A stretch of DNA of 64,000 nucleotides. Origin: Amyelois transitella. Lineage: Eukaryota; Arthropoda; Insecta; Lepidoptera; Pyralidae. Within the stretch, counting starts at the first letter, position 1. The number at the start of each line of letters is the position of its first letter. This document shows, in pieces, positions 9,402 through 19,746 of the stretch. The stretch covers positions 1,488,001 to 1,552,000 of the forward strand of contig NC_083527.1 of the NCBI RefSeq assembly GCF_032362555.1, written 5' to 3'. The notes under the pieces were generated by a model. It was given only the letters and a program-made list of their open reading frames with translations. It did not search any database and was not told the DNA's origin. Made by a program: the position numbers and the translations under genes.

Positions 9402-9854
9402 TACATACGTCGTCATAATCACGTCTATATCCCTTGCAGGGCCAACAGTTTTGAAACGACTGATAGGCCCGTCGCCTAAAAAAAGAATACCAAGTTTATA
9501 AGCCTATCCCTTAATGCCGTGTGGTTACCGGCACCAATAAAAAAAAAGAATAGGACCACTCCATCTCGTTCCCATGGATGTCGTAAAAGGCGACTAAGGG
9601 ATAGGCTTATAAACTTGGGATTCTTTTTTTTAAGCGATGGGCAGCCCGTCACTATTTGAATCTCAATTCTATCATTAAGCCAAATAGCTGAACGTGGCCT
9701 TTCAGTCTTTTCAAGACTGTTGGCTCTGTCTACCCCGTAAGGGATAAATACGTGATCATATGTATGTATCCCTTAGTCACTTTTTACGATATCCATGGGA
9801 AAGAGATGGCGTAGTTCTATTCTTTTTCTATTGGTGCCGGGAACCACACAACAC
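9402..9854 (-). repeat. SINE-A (older), split by a second SINE-A
   Basis: Left half 9402-9513 and right half 9776-9854 join seamlessly at TATCCCTTA. An internal deletion removes the middle of the left half. Confidence 0.88.
9514..9766 (+). repeat. SINE-A inserted in the opposite-strand SINE-A, 9-bp TSD
   Basis: TATCCCTTA (9505-9513 and 9767-9775) flanks a 253-bp copy from 'atgccgtgtgg' to 'atatgtatg'. Confidence 0.94.
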
Positions 9855-10223
9855 TTCTTTTAATAGTTCTCACAAAAACTCAACACAAGTTCATTTCTCA
9901 AAATCTCTTAGTTTCAGAGTTACGATACTTTACACATGCGTTCCCCAAATTTTGAAAACACAAACGTTTATCGGAAAAACTACAAACATGCGGTGTTTTT
10001 AAAACTGTTTGCGAAATGGCAATTGGAGCTATTATAGGGAAACATGTGAACCGATTAATTAAGTCAATGCTTAGGTATTATGTCAATTCTAGGTACCTAC
10101 TAGGCTAGAGTTGTGACCTTTTTGTATTGCTGCAACTCACAACCTAATTAATTTGTATTCCATATGAAATTGTAAATTGTGTGTAGCAAATCAAATTAAT
10201 GAATTATCTATCTATCTAGTACA

Positions 10224-10360
10224 TACATTACATTACATATGGTCACGTCTATATCCCTTGCGGGATGGACAGAGTCAACGGTCTTGAAAAGACTGAATGG
10301 CCACGTTCATCTATTTGGCAAAAAGGTAAAACGCGGGATTTTTCTTTTAGGCAATGGTCT
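10224..10360 (-). repeat. SINE-A tail part joined to an inverted piece
   Basis: 10224-10318 is minus SINE-A from the tail to 'ctatttggc'. 10334-10360 'gggatttttcttttaggcaatgg' is plus orientation. Confidence 0.75.
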
Positions 10361-10517
10361 TGTAAACAATCACTTACTTTAAAACTCGATTCAAACAAAC
10401 GATATAGACTTTGTATGTATAAGGTAACACACACAATTAAGTTGTAAATTTTCTTTTATATATTGCTTTATACATTTTCTTTGAAATACCATTTTACACA
10501 ATGAAATGTTTACAAAC

Positions 10518-10740
10518 GAACTTGTCTGTGACATCGGATGTCCCGGGTTCGAATCTCGGCCAAAGCATGATGAGAAAAAAACTTTTTCTGATTGGCTTGA
10601 GTCTTACATGTTTATCTATATAAGTATTTATTATTAAATATAGTATCGTTGAGTTAGTATCTCGTAACACAAGTCTCAACTTACTTCGAGGCTAACTCGA
10701 TCTGTATAATCTGTCCCGTATATATTTATTTAATTTTTTT
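10518..10740 (+). repeat. SINE-B lacking the A-box end
   Basis: Starts at 'cttgtctgtgac', has the B box 'gggttcgaatc', the body up to 'gaggctaactcgatctg', and the 'cccgtatatatttatt' tail. Confidence 0.85.
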
Positions 10741-11049
10741 ATTTCAACATACAAAATAAACGGAAGTTTAACAAAAAATAAAACATATCAGTGAAAAGCA
10801 TTCCCTGCACACATTTTCTAAAATAAATCCCTTAGAAAGCGTTGATACGAAGTTTATTTCTATGAGTAAGATGAAGTTCTTAGAAATGTTTTATTATTTC
10901 AAGTTTCCCAGCTTTAGACAAATAGCACAATCTCCTTGGGAAGTACAGTCGGCGCGATATATCAGGCTTGCGTTTCCCGCTCGCCTCTCTTGAATTGAGA
11001 CGAGAATACAGTAACGTTGAAAAATGGTCTAAGTTATAGCTTTGTAGCG
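10741..11049. other. Unassigned AT-rich stretch
   Basis: No gene or recognised repeat; a short GC-richer patch at 10945-10985. Confidence 0.35.
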
Positions 11050-11232
11050 GTGTTATAGTTTTATATGTATATAAAATTCTCGTGTTTCGTTCCCGTACAC
11101 CTCCGAAACGGCTTGGCCGATTGTCATGAAATTTTATGAGCATATTTTCATACCCCTTAATGATATAAGTTGTCCACCCTTAACAATTTTTTTAACTACT
11201 GTTTAGAAAACAACGTTTTCCGGGACAGCTAG
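11050..11232 (+). mobile_element. Helitron-like fragment
   Basis: 'gaaacggcttggccgattgtcatgaaatttt' type text and the terminus 'ccgggacagctagta' resemble lepidopteran non-autonomous Helitrons ending in CTAGT. Confidence 0.55.
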
Positions 11233-11237
11233 TAATA

Positions 11238-11395
11238 ATATAGAATAGAATAGAGTTATTTTCAAAATTGGATACTAGGTATCACTTATTGCCGTCACAT
11301 CAATTAAATCTAATTATTACTTCTACCGCTTCAAAAGCGGGTGTGTAGAAGAAGCGGCGGAACAAACTACACTGCAGCATGAAAGCAGTATGAAA
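11238..11395 (-). repeat. LINE-D 3' end
   Basis: Begins with the reversed (TTCTA)n tail and holds 'caaaattggatac', 'gtcacatcaattaaatc' and 'gcggcggaacaaactacact'. Confidence 0.7.
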
Positions 11396-11663
11396 GGTAT
11401 GTTTGGAATTTGTAATTTTGTTTTGTATAATTTGTAAATTTGTTATTGGACTCTCTTTCTCTTTTAACTTGGACCACACGTAAAGTAGAATTATCGCCCC
11501 AGCGCGCCAGCACCACACATTAATGTGATATTATCTAGGTGATAATACTATTTATTTGCTTGATACACCTGTCCTTTATAAATATAGCCATTTACGTGTT
11601 CTTTTTATTTTGCTGGATTACGCTAATTTTCAGTTGAAGCTTAGAACACATTAGTATACCTTT

Positions 11664-11785
11664 ATCACGTTTCAAACTCTTACCGTGTAGACAAAATCAA
11701 TGGTTACAAGACTGAAAGGCTACATTTAGCTGATGAAATTGATTTTCCTGATATTGTCATGTTGCTAGCCCATCGACTAAAGCTT
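11664..11785 (-). repeat. SINE-A, old fragment
   Basis: 'caagactgaaaggctacattta' and 'tgttgctagcccatcgacta' match the SINE-A middle with many substitutions. Confidence 0.6.
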
Positions 11786-11799
11786 TTATCTATCTATCT

Positions 11800-12225
11800 A
11801 AAATAATGAGAGAGGCGACGGGTGACCCTCGCGCGGGCAGCTCTCTTGCGCAGCGTATTGCTATTGCAATACAGCGCGGGAATGCTGCCTTTTTTTACTT
11901 TTGGAAAGACCTTCGTCTACCCGGCCGGCTGCGGGAAGCCGGACGGGTTATGTGGGGCTTGAACCCACTAAAACCACACGGTGCCATCGCCTACCGCTTC
12001 GTTGCCAGGAGTGTGAGCTGCCCTCGCTCATATTCCTGACGCGGCGGCCGCTTCCACGGCGGCCTCGGCTCGGCCGCTCTCCACGGAGCGGCCAGCGGGG
12101 TGACCCGTCGGCCTTCAATAACAGGTTTTTTTTTATTTTGTAGTTTAGGAATTTAAATGAGGTTTAGTTTTAATATAAGTACATAATTGTAATATTAAGT
12201 TTAATGTATAGAAATCCCCCGTACG
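11800..12225 (+). pseudogene. GC-rich 3' end of a non-LTR retrotransposon (LINE-X)
   Basis: 11806-12039 stays open and includes 'SLAQRIAIAIQRGNAA', which I recall as a C-terminal phrase of a reverse-transcriptase-related animal retroelement protein; downstream the similarity ends. The DNA is far more GC-rich than its surroundings up to about 12120 and then turns AT-rich, as in a truncated coding end plus 3' UTR. No start or catalytic domain is present. A short piece of it recurs inverted at 41681-41709. Confidence 0.5.
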
Positions 12226-13242
12226 TATTTGTTTTAAAACTTTTTATAGCGGCAAAGGAAATGCATAATTAGTGAACTAGCTATCACGGCTTACTTACAG
12301 CCTTGTGAAAGACAAACGGACGGACAGACAGCGAAGGATTAGTAATATTAAGTAAGGAACCTTAAAACACTAAAACAGAAACATGAAAGTTTTGCGTTAA
12401 TATTTTCAGACTGAAAATAAAGTTTAGCACGTGTTTAAATCGCAAAACTAGGTGCTTTAAAAGCTTTATACAACACCTGAATTAAAAATGTTTTATACGT
12501 ATAAATAAAAGTTCTATGCCTAATAAACTGTTATGGGAATTCCTTTTATGGGTAGTCAGTTCATAGCCTTTATTTAGTGAACCTTTTTAATATCCCCAAA
12601 TTTGTACGAAAGTAACAAATTCACGTAAGTAATAATTTCATGTAACGAAGTATAGGTACTTACAAAGATCCAAACCATTAAAAAAAGTTCAATTCGTTAA
12701 AAAGGGGACTGTGTGAAGTGTGGCGAAGAAAAATTTTTTCCCGCGCGCAAATAATTCATTCCACAAATCTTATTCAACAACATAAAAATATTTTTCACGT
12801 AGATACATCGTTTCAGTAGTATGTGGGCGAAACTTTCATAAGTTTAGGATGTAGACGGAATATAAACAAACAGTGGGGAAACGTGTGCTGTGTTAAGTCT
12901 CAAAATTTGCATCTTTTGCTTACAAACAGTAACACTTTGAAATGTTTTGTGGAAATAGGAACGCATTTTCTTTGGTTAGTATCTACTGTTCCTTTTTTTT
13001 TTAAATAAATTCCAATAAAATTCAAAGTCTATTCTTTTTTTTTTCTTATTATATTTTTCTTCTAATTCATAGACAAATGAATGCCATAATAAACGTAAAC
13101 TCTTTTTAGCCTTTTTTTTAAATTTAAAGTCAGGGACTTTTTGGCGGGAATTGAAACGTCATAGACTATATTGACGATAAATTTTATTTGCAAAAAGACA
13201 TATTGGAACATAGGCAAAAGTCACATAATGTTAAGACCTAGT
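12226..13242. other. Unassigned AT-rich region
   Basis: Nothing recognisable on either strand beyond homopolymer runs. The plus ORF at 12823-13008 is AT-driven with no domain, and I do not call it. Confidence 0.4.
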
Positions 13243-13330
13243 TTTGCTGGAAAGCTTAATGATGGAATCGGTAATTTAGACAATAGATTGGAGAAATTAA
13301 CAGGTTGCTAAACCATCGCTCAAACTAAAC
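13243..13330 (-). repeat. SINE-A, old fragment
   Basis: 'gcttaatgatggaatc' and 'caggttgctaaaccatcgc' in the right order and spacing. Confidence 0.6.
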
Positions 13331-13597
13331 TTTTTCTATGATAGACTTTTGCGATCTGAGCACAAAATATTGCAGTAAAATCATCTCTTTGTTTGTTAAA
13401 ACTTTTCGTTAACCTAAATACCTGCAAAGCACGTCATATTAATGTTATTTTCCCGCATGCATCCTGCATTTAAACAACAAAATTATGCGTGCTATATTTA
13501 TGTCAATTTAAAAGAACTTAAGTGAGTTATAATTGTAGTTTAAGGTGTGTTTCCTCCTTGTAAGTACAGTACTTACTAGATCAACAGAAACTTGACA

Positions 13598-13713
13598 TAC
13601 ATAAGTACATATAATCACGTCTTAATCCCTTATGGGATTGTCAGAGCCAGCAGTCTTGCCAAGACTGGAAGGACACGTTCATCTGAAAAAAGTGACAGCG
13701 TTGCTACCCCGTC
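13598..13713 (-). repeat. SINE-A, tail half
   Basis: Tail, terminal stem-loop and a hairpin in which CAGTCTTG and CAAGACTG pair over 8 bp. Followed by a (TA)n run at 13741-13760 and a lone B-box-like 'gagttcgaatcccgg' at 13790. Confidence 0.8.
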
Positions 13714-13948
13714 AGTATCTGTAATTTTAACTAATTTTCTCTATATATATATATATATACATATGATATGTAAGGGTGAAACTCAGGGTGAGTTCGAATC
13801 CCGGACACGGTGTGATATTAAAGATGAACACTAACTAAAAGATTACATACCTCACTCAAAATTTCTTTTGGAACCGGTTTAAAAAAATCAAGGTTTTTGG
13901 TAGGAACTGCATGTAAAGTCTAATAAAAACCAAACTAGAGAATTTTAT

Positions 13949-14162
13949 ACATACATATAGTCACGTTTTTATCCCTTGCGGGGTGGATATAGCCAACATT
14001 CTTGGAACTGATAGGACATGTTCGGCTATTTGGCTTAATGATAGAATTGAGTTTAAATAGTAACAGGTTGCTAGCCCATCACCCAAAAGGAGAATCGCAA
14101 GTTTAAAGCATAGGCATAGGCCTTAGTTTTCTTTTTCTATTTGTGCCGGGAACCACAAGGCT
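13949..14162 (-). repeat. SINE-A, diverged, small deletions
   Basis: From 'catacatatagtcacg' to 'gtgccgggaaccacaagg', missing the 'catgggaaagagatgg' block. Confidence 0.85.
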
Positions 14163-15145
14163 TTTAAATATATTTTTTAACATTCTGAAACAAATTTAAT
14201 CAACGGATACTTGACACTGGTGTTTTTTTACTCCGAATTATGCTCGTATTGGTATAGATACACCTTTATACCAAAAATAATTTCACCCGACTCCCTTCAC
14301 AAACGCTTCGAATTACAAACACCAACCCACAATGAAATAAGCCAATAAACATTGAAATACGATAATAAATTTATCAATACTCGAGCCGTGTAATAAGACC
14401 GAATGAACAAGCCTTAAGGTTTTTGATGTCCCGCTTTACGGCGAGAAATTTTAAAATATTTCGAAATTCTTTTAATAAAATTTAAATAGGTAATATGTCT
14501 ACCATTTTCTTTAGTTCCTCATGCCGATTGTGAAATCAAATGACGCTTCATTATAGCTTGTAAACTCGCACAATATCAGTCTTTTCAAGACTGTTGGCTC
14601 TGTCTACACCGCAAGGGATATATGTATGTTCTCTTTTACGTAAAAACTTCCAAACGGATTTTTATGAAACTCTGAAATAGGTTAAGACAAGTATAGTAGT
14701 TAAGTAATATAGTTAAGACATTAGATTAACATAAAAAGTTAAATATTAGGATCTAAGGTCGAAGAAGTTGCGGGCGTTAGCTATTTTCATATAGTTATCA
14801 GCGAAAATACTAACTAAATAACAGAAAAGATTCCACGTTTGCTTGACCAAAAAGAAATAAAAATAAGTAAACCACAAAAATTTTGGCAACGCATAGATAT
14901 TTCGATATGACGATTTAAGTTAGAGAAAATTTTTGTTAAGACCAATCGTGCGCAATAATGGTTTGGGAATTTTGCCAGCATACATTCAAACAATTTTACT
15001 CAGTCAGAATAAAAAGTAGATACCTAGATATATTATTTATTTGATTTGCTCCATATAACTACAATTATATTATGATACCTACGTAATGTTTATATACACA
15101 AATTTTTTTCACACGCTTCTTTTTCCTCGTTGCACTACTCTCTAA
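14163..15145. other. Mostly unassigned, one SINE-A scrap
   Basis: 14575-14630 is a plus SINE-A 3' end ('cagtcttttcaagactg' to the tail). The remainder is AT-rich with no ORF, motif or repeat I recognise. Confidence 0.5.
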
Positions 15146-15300
15146 ATACATACATAAATCACTTCTATATCCGTTGCGGGATAGAGAGAATTAACAGTCC
15201 AAGACAAGACTGGTAGACCACGTTCAGATGTATGGCTTGAATTCAGTTTAAAAAAATTCAGAGGCTCTGTCTACTCCGCGAGGGACAAAAACGTCATATA
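15146..15300 (-). repeat. SINE-A inverted pair, tails outward
   Basis: 15146-15245 is minus orientation. After a 15-base break, 15260-15300 is plus ('ggctctgtctactccgcgag'). Confidence 0.7.
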
Positions 15301-15539
15301 AATAAAATAGTATAAGTGAAAAAAAAACAAAATGGCGATTTAAAATTCCGCCGTGATAACGCGCGTCAACTTTAAAGAGTTTTATTAGATTCCGATTCAG
15401 TGGTTCGATTTATATTTTCTTCCTGAAGTTGTTCGCTGTTTGTGAACGAATGGACTTTAACTAGAAAAAGTAACGAAGTTGGTAAGAAAAGACAGATTTA
15501 TTTATTTTAACAATAAACCCTTCTAATGTTTCCAACATA

Positions 15540-15899
15540 TAAACGCTTTTTTAGACTAGGCCGCTACAGTAGGAAGGCCTTGACGAACGTATAGCAACCA
15601 ATCGGGGTATTCAGTGCTCTGTGTTAAATTTTTCTTGTGTCATCTATTTTGATCAAATCACTTGAACACAGCGCTGCGTCAAGCTACCTAGACCTACCGC
15701 GTCGACGCGGACGTGTGAAAAAGACAGAAAATAGGACACGTGCAGATGTGAAAGAGATAGCAACCACTTGACAATGAACAACTGACGCTCCGTTCGATCC
15801 CCTCCCGCCGTCATGCATCCATCTCATTCCGCGGGAAACCGCTAGCCGAGCGGGCGTCTCACCACAGTCTTACGTCGCGTTTCGAGTTCGTAAAACAAA
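15540..15899 (+). promoter_or_regulatory. Presumed promoter / 5' UTR of the MADF gene
   Basis: GC-richer than the surroundings, without SINE-A, and directly upstream of the ATG. It contains an E-box CACGTG at 15737-15742 and 'attcagtgctctg' at 15609, where TCAGT resembles an initiator. No TATA box is placed confidently, so the start site is not fixed. Confidence 0.45.
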
Positions 15900-16148
15900 A
15901 TGGCGTCCTCCGATCAAGAAACGGAGATGGAAGGAAATGAGTTTATGACGGAATTTATACAAAAATACAAAGAATTGGAGTGTTTGTGGCAGACTAATCA
16001 TATAGATTACACAAATAGGTACAAAAGACTTCATTGTTTGAGAGAACTGTTGAAGATTATGCAGAAGAATGACCCATTCGCTACTTTGGCTAAAGTAAAG
16101 AGAAAAATTAATTCTATCAGAAGTAACTTTAATAAGCAGCACAAAAAG
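15900..16148 (+). CDS. MADF gene exon 1
   Basis: 83 codons, donor AAAAAG|GTATGT. Carries most of the MADF helices. Confidence 0.88.
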
Positions 16149-19026
16149 GTATGTAAGTTTACTAAATTAAATTATAATTATTAACAATTTAGTATTCATT
16201 ATCTCTATAAAAACATTGTGACGCTATGATGCTAGTTTGTCATGTCAATGTCGTAATCGCTTGACGAGTGACAATGAAGTATGATTGTGATTTGAGCAGG
16301 AGGCGGAGGGGAGGGGAGGGGGAAAGGCCTTCCATATCTATGGATTGAGGTCATAGATTATTAACATCTAGATAGTACACTTACAATCGTGGTAAAATAC
16401 CTACAATCGGTTTAGATACAGCAATAAGTACTTTATCATACAATTGAAGCATTTATTTATTAATCTTAGTAAGTGTTATTGAACTTTTGCGTTTCATTAT
16501 ACTATTTATAAATTAATAATCGGTCACCACGGATCATTGTTACATGATTCGAAACGTCCGACATAAAATAAAGATACCTACTTACGTTACGTGCGCAATT
16601 CAAACCATATTTTATTTATAAATTAAGCTAGATATAACCTAAAAATAGTGTTAGACTAGAAACATCACTTCATTTTGATACTGACAACAACAAAATAAAC
16701 ACAAAAGACCATATTGGGTAGCTACTTACATACACGAATATAATCACGTCTATATCTCTTGTGGGGTAGACGAAGCCAATATTCTTGAAAAGACTGAAAT
16801 ACCACGTTCAACTGTTTGACTTTAGAATAGAATTGAGATTAAAATAGTTACTACTATTTTGTGTATTGAATCCGCGACGAAATGTAGTTAGAAGTCGGAA
16901 ATAAATTGAACTGGTTTAAGAATAGCACCTTCTAGCGCTGAAGTTTGATATTCTATGGTAAGGGTCGTTCACTCGGTGCGTGTCATGTCTTATGTTAGCA
17001 CCAAAGGCTCGCACTCATAAATAAATGTACCTATAATAACTATTGAACTGAACGTGGCATATCGGTCCTTTCAAAATGGTTGCCTCTGTCTATCCCGCAA
17101 GGGATATTTACGTGATTACATGTATGTTTGTAGTATAGTAATAATGTAGTCTCCATTTTTTAAGGTATTGAAATGAAAGTAAACAATCTTGACTGCCTCT
17201 TTGGCGCAGCGGTAGTACGCTTGTCTGTGACACCGGAGGTCCCGGGTTCGAATCCCGGCCAGGGCATGATGAGAAAAGAACTTTTTCTAATTGGCCTGAG
17301 TCTTGGATGTTTATCTATATAAGTTTTTATTATTATAAAATATAGTATCGTTGAGTTAGTATCTCGTAAACTTACTCTCGAACTTGCTGCGAGGCTAACT
17401 CAATCTGTGTAATTTATCCCGTATATATGTATGTATTTATTTATATTTCATAGTACGTCTTTTTGTTGAAAAATCATTTTAAATAGCAATGAAAAAAAAA
17501 TTAAAAAAAAAAGAATGTTTTTCAAATCCACACCAAGGATGAAGATTTGAATGTTTGAAACGACTTAATGATTGTACGTTAATGATTTTAATGTTTTCCA
17601 GCTGATGCAGGCCAAAGCCTCGCTTGGTGAGGAAGGCTTTGATTTGATCGATAAAGCGCCGCCACTTTACTACAATTCTTTGCTGTTCTTGATAGACAGA
17701 AACCCGAAAATAAAAAGGTTCAAAAGTGAAAGCAAAACCGGCAGCGAGACTCATGAGTTCAGTGAGGTATGTACGGGTCTCTGCCTACCCCTCCGGGAAA
17801 TAGGCTTGCTTTTAAGTATGTATGAGTGCCGTGTTTTTACCGGCACTTAAGAATAAAACCTCTCCGTCTGTTTCCCATGGACCTCGTAAAAGGCGACTTA
17901 GGGAATCGCAGCATGTTCATTTAGTGTAAGCTTCTATACTTACTGGTCTGGTACTAAAGAAAAAAACATAGGGTGTGCCAGTTGCTTCTCTTCCAACGCA
18001 CATTGTAAAAGTCAATCGAGGAATGGAATTGTAAAAGTCTCACAAGGGATTCTTCTTGTAGACGATGGGCTAGCAACCTGTCACTGTTTGAATCTCAATT
18101 CTATTCATTAAGCTAAACAGCTGAGCGTTACCTTTCAGACTTTCCAAGACTTTTGGCTACCCTGCAATGTAATAGATGTGTTTATATCACTACATAGTAT
18201 TAAGCGAAGTCGCTGCCCGTATCTGTCTCTATGTCTGTATGTTTAGATCTTAAAAACTACACAACGGATTTTGATACAGTTCTTTAAAATGGATAGAGTG
18301 ATTCAAGAGGAGTTTTCATATGTATAAACTAGCGACCTGCCCCGGCTTCGCATGACTTGCATTTACACTTATAAACCTTCCTTTTAAATCACTATTTAAA
18401 AATAAAACTGCATTTAGATATGTCGTGTAGTTTTGAAGATCCAAGCATACAAACATACAGAGCGACAGACTAGCAACCTGTCACAAGTTGAATCTCAATT
18501 CTACCACTAAGCCAAACAGCTGAACGTGGCCTATCAGTCTTAGTAAGACTGTTGGCTCTGTCTACCCCGCGAGGGATATAGACGTGACTATATGTGTGTA
18601 AGCATATATACTGCATGTTTCTAGGACGAAAATACGGCTGCGATATATCTAGAAGAGGATTTTTCCAATGAGGATGACTGTTCCAATGCGGAATACTCGA
18701 AGGAAGAGCCAATAACTACATTATACGAATTCGACTCCAGCACCCCTACACGGGAGGAGACGAAAAAGAATTTCAACAAAAAAAGGAAATTTGTTAAACC
18801 CGAGTATGAATCGTCTAATTACGATGGCCTATTTGACTCTGAAGAAGCTGACTCTCCAACGAAACTAAGGCCTCTGTTCAACGCTTTCGGCGAACACGTC
18901 GCTGAGAAGTTGAGATGTATGCCCAGAGACGTGGCGATTTATTGTCAAAAAATTATAAACGACGCGCTTTTTTACGCTGAAACGGGCAATTTGAATCACA
19001 CTTCTCATATTATTACGGACAATTAA
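15900..19026 (+). CDS. MADF-domain protein, 3 exons, 271 aa
   Basis: Joins 15900..16148, 17602..17766 and 18625..19026; all introns are GT-AG and phase 0. The MADF domain (a Myb-like DNA-binding fold) covers about residues 18-100: 'EFIQKYKELECLWQ', 'DYTNRYKRL', 'VKRKINSIRSNFNKQHKK', then across the first junction 'PPLYYNSLLFLIDR'. An acidic linker follows (139-165), then a basic cluster KKRK at 190-193 that could be a nuclear localisation signal. The C-terminal block 223-261, 'FGEHVAEKLRCMPR' and 'YCQKIINDALFYAETGNL', is typical of insect MADF proteins. The ATG is the first after an in-frame TAA (15891-15893) and has A at -3 and G at +4. An alternative acceptor 9 bases further in exon 2 would drop three residues. 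Likely a nuclear transcriptional regulator; targets unknown. Introns consist largely of retroelements. Confidence 0.86.
16297..16326 (+). other. G-rich tract in MADF intron 1
   Basis: Three runs of four to five G (GGGGAGGGGAGGGGG) preceded by GGAGGCGG. May form a G-quadruplex using a two-G run, or bind zinc-finger factors. Confidence 0.4.
16490..16610 (+). repeat. Family G repeat, single arm
   Basis: 'ttgttacatgattcgaaacg' and 'cataaaataaag' match the inverted arms at 32316-32692. Confidence 0.55.
16725..16850 (-). repeat. SINE-A, tail half
   Basis: Tail to 'gattaaaatagttac', in MADF intron 1. Confidence 0.8.
17045..17134 (+). repeat. SINE-A, 3' third
   Basis: 'ctgaacgtggcatatcgg' through 'tatcccgcaagggata' to the tail; the inner stem is lengthened by T-A next to CCC/GGG. 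Confidence 0.8.
17194..17452 (+). repeat. SINE-B, full length (tRNA-derived)
   Basis: Internal Pol III promoter: A box TGGCGCAGCGG at 17202-17212 and B box GGTTCGAATCC at 17245-17255. It has a tRNA-unrelated body and a T/A-rich tail. 3' of the head, 'gatgagaaaagaactttttc' is shared by all copies. Lies in MADF intron 1, sense orientation. Confidence 0.92.
17602..17766 (+). CDS. MADF gene exon 2
   Basis: 55 codons between TTTTCCAG and GAG|GTATGT; completes the MADF domain with the aromatic 'LYYNSLLFL' helix. Confidence 0.85.
17774..17822 (+). repeat. LINE-R 3' end at the MADF intron 2 donor
   Basis: 'gtctctgcctacccctccgg' begins about 7 bases after the donor GT at 17767. Confidence 0.75.
17824..17905 (+). 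repeat. SINE-A 5' part
   Basis: Starts at the terminal hairpin ('gtgccgtg...ccggcac') directly after the LINE-R tail and stops after 'gtaaaaggcgact'. Confidence 0.8.
18043..18195 (+). repeat. SINE-A, 5'-truncated
   Basis: From 'gggattcttcttgtagacg' to a decayed tail, in MADF intron 2. Confidence 0.82.
18196..18470. mobile_element. Degenerate lepidopteran repeat (Helitron-like)
   Basis: Two abutting pieces: 'aagcgaagtcgctgcccgta' with 'acggattttgatac', and 'ctagcgacctgccccggctt'. Both phrases are familiar from lepidopteran non-autonomous elements; the class is not certain. Confidence 0.5.
18471..18603 (+). repeat. SINE-A ending 21 bases before MADF exon 3
   Basis: 5'-truncated; hairpin CAGTCTTA/TAAGACTG and GNRA-type loop GCGA. 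Its tail runs into the acceptor pyrimidine tract region. Confidence 0.88.
18625..19026 (+). CDS. MADF gene exon 3 and stop
   Basis: 133 codons after ATGTTTCTAG, ending TAA at 19024-19026. It has no Met near its start, so a Met-initiated ORF search misses it. Carries the acidic linker, basic cluster and C-terminal dimer-type motif. Confidence 0.86.
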   Translation, partial: DENTAAIYLEEDFSNEDDCSNAEYSKEEPITTLYEFDSSTPTREETKKNFNKKRKFVKPEYESSNYDGLFDSEEADSPTKLRPLFNAFGEHVAEKLRCMPRDVAIYCQKIINDALFYAETGNLNHTSHIITDN

Positions 19027-19072
19027 ATGCAGTGTTGTGTTTTATTTGGGATTAGGTTTCGTTAAATAGAGT

Positions 19073-19318
19073 GACGGTCCCTGTGGCGCAGCGGTAGCGC
19101 GGTAGGCTGCGACACAGAAGGTCCCGGGTTCGAATCCCGGATAGGGCATGATGAGAAACGAACTTTCCCTGATTGGCCCGGGTCTTGGATGTTTATCTTT
19201 ATAAGTATTTATAATATAATAAAATATAGTATCGTTGAGTTTGTATCTTGTAACACAAGTTTCGAACTTATTTCAAGGTTAACCCAATCTGTATAATTCG
19301 TACCGTATATATTTATAA
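19073..19318 (+). repeat. SINE-B in the MADF 3' flank
   Basis: Begins 46 bases after the stop codon. A box 'tggcgcagcggtagcgcgg', B box 'ggttcgaatcc'. It carries AATAAA near 19218, which could act as poly(A) signal for the MADF transcript, since none closer was seen. Confidence 0.88.
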
Positions 19319-19428
19319 TTAATTTGTTTTAATTATTTACTTTTTCTTAACATTAGAGGGTAAGTCCGTTTTTATACTTTTACAGGGAACCTTATTATAG
19401 AAATCTAAATAAGAATGAACCTAATCTA

Positions 19429-19746
19429 TCTTCTTCCTCCTGGCTTTAGTCTTGGTTACGTCTACACCGCCCTAGAGAGTAGAGAGCCCAGGGTATGCCT
19501 TGAGTATTGATCCTGGGCGAGTCAGGTATTTACAAGAAGGAACTAACGTTTGACGACCGCACCATTTTGCAGGGGAAAATAAACCCGTAAGTATTAGATC
19601 ATGGTTACACATTCAGCTAGCCTGAATGTCACCCTACATATGACTTCGAAACAAGTCATCGTTACATTGCCAAGGTGGGATTTGAACCTGTGCCTATATC
19701 GCATCATGGATTTCAACAGGACAATCTTACGACCACCGATACTCTA
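19429..19746 (-). repeat. SINE-C, near full length
   Basis: Minus strand reads tRNA-like head with B box 'ggttcaaatcccacc', then 'gtaaccatgatc' and ends 'aagccaggaggaagaa'. Same layout as 59695-60050. Confidence 0.75.

Noticed and set aside
15870..16142. 90-codon minus ORF
   Set aside because: Antisense shadow of MADF exon 1.
17202..17265. True tRNA gene
   Set aside because: A and B boxes are present but the anticodon arm and acceptor pairing are not convincing and the unit is repeated as SINE-B.
17479..17754. 91-codon minus ORF
   Set aside because: Antisense shadow of MADF exon 2 plus intron.
19440..19500. Host gene exon with 'ggctttagtcttggttacg'
   Set aside because: Recurs at 7256, 59990 and 61640 as the 3' end of SINE-C.
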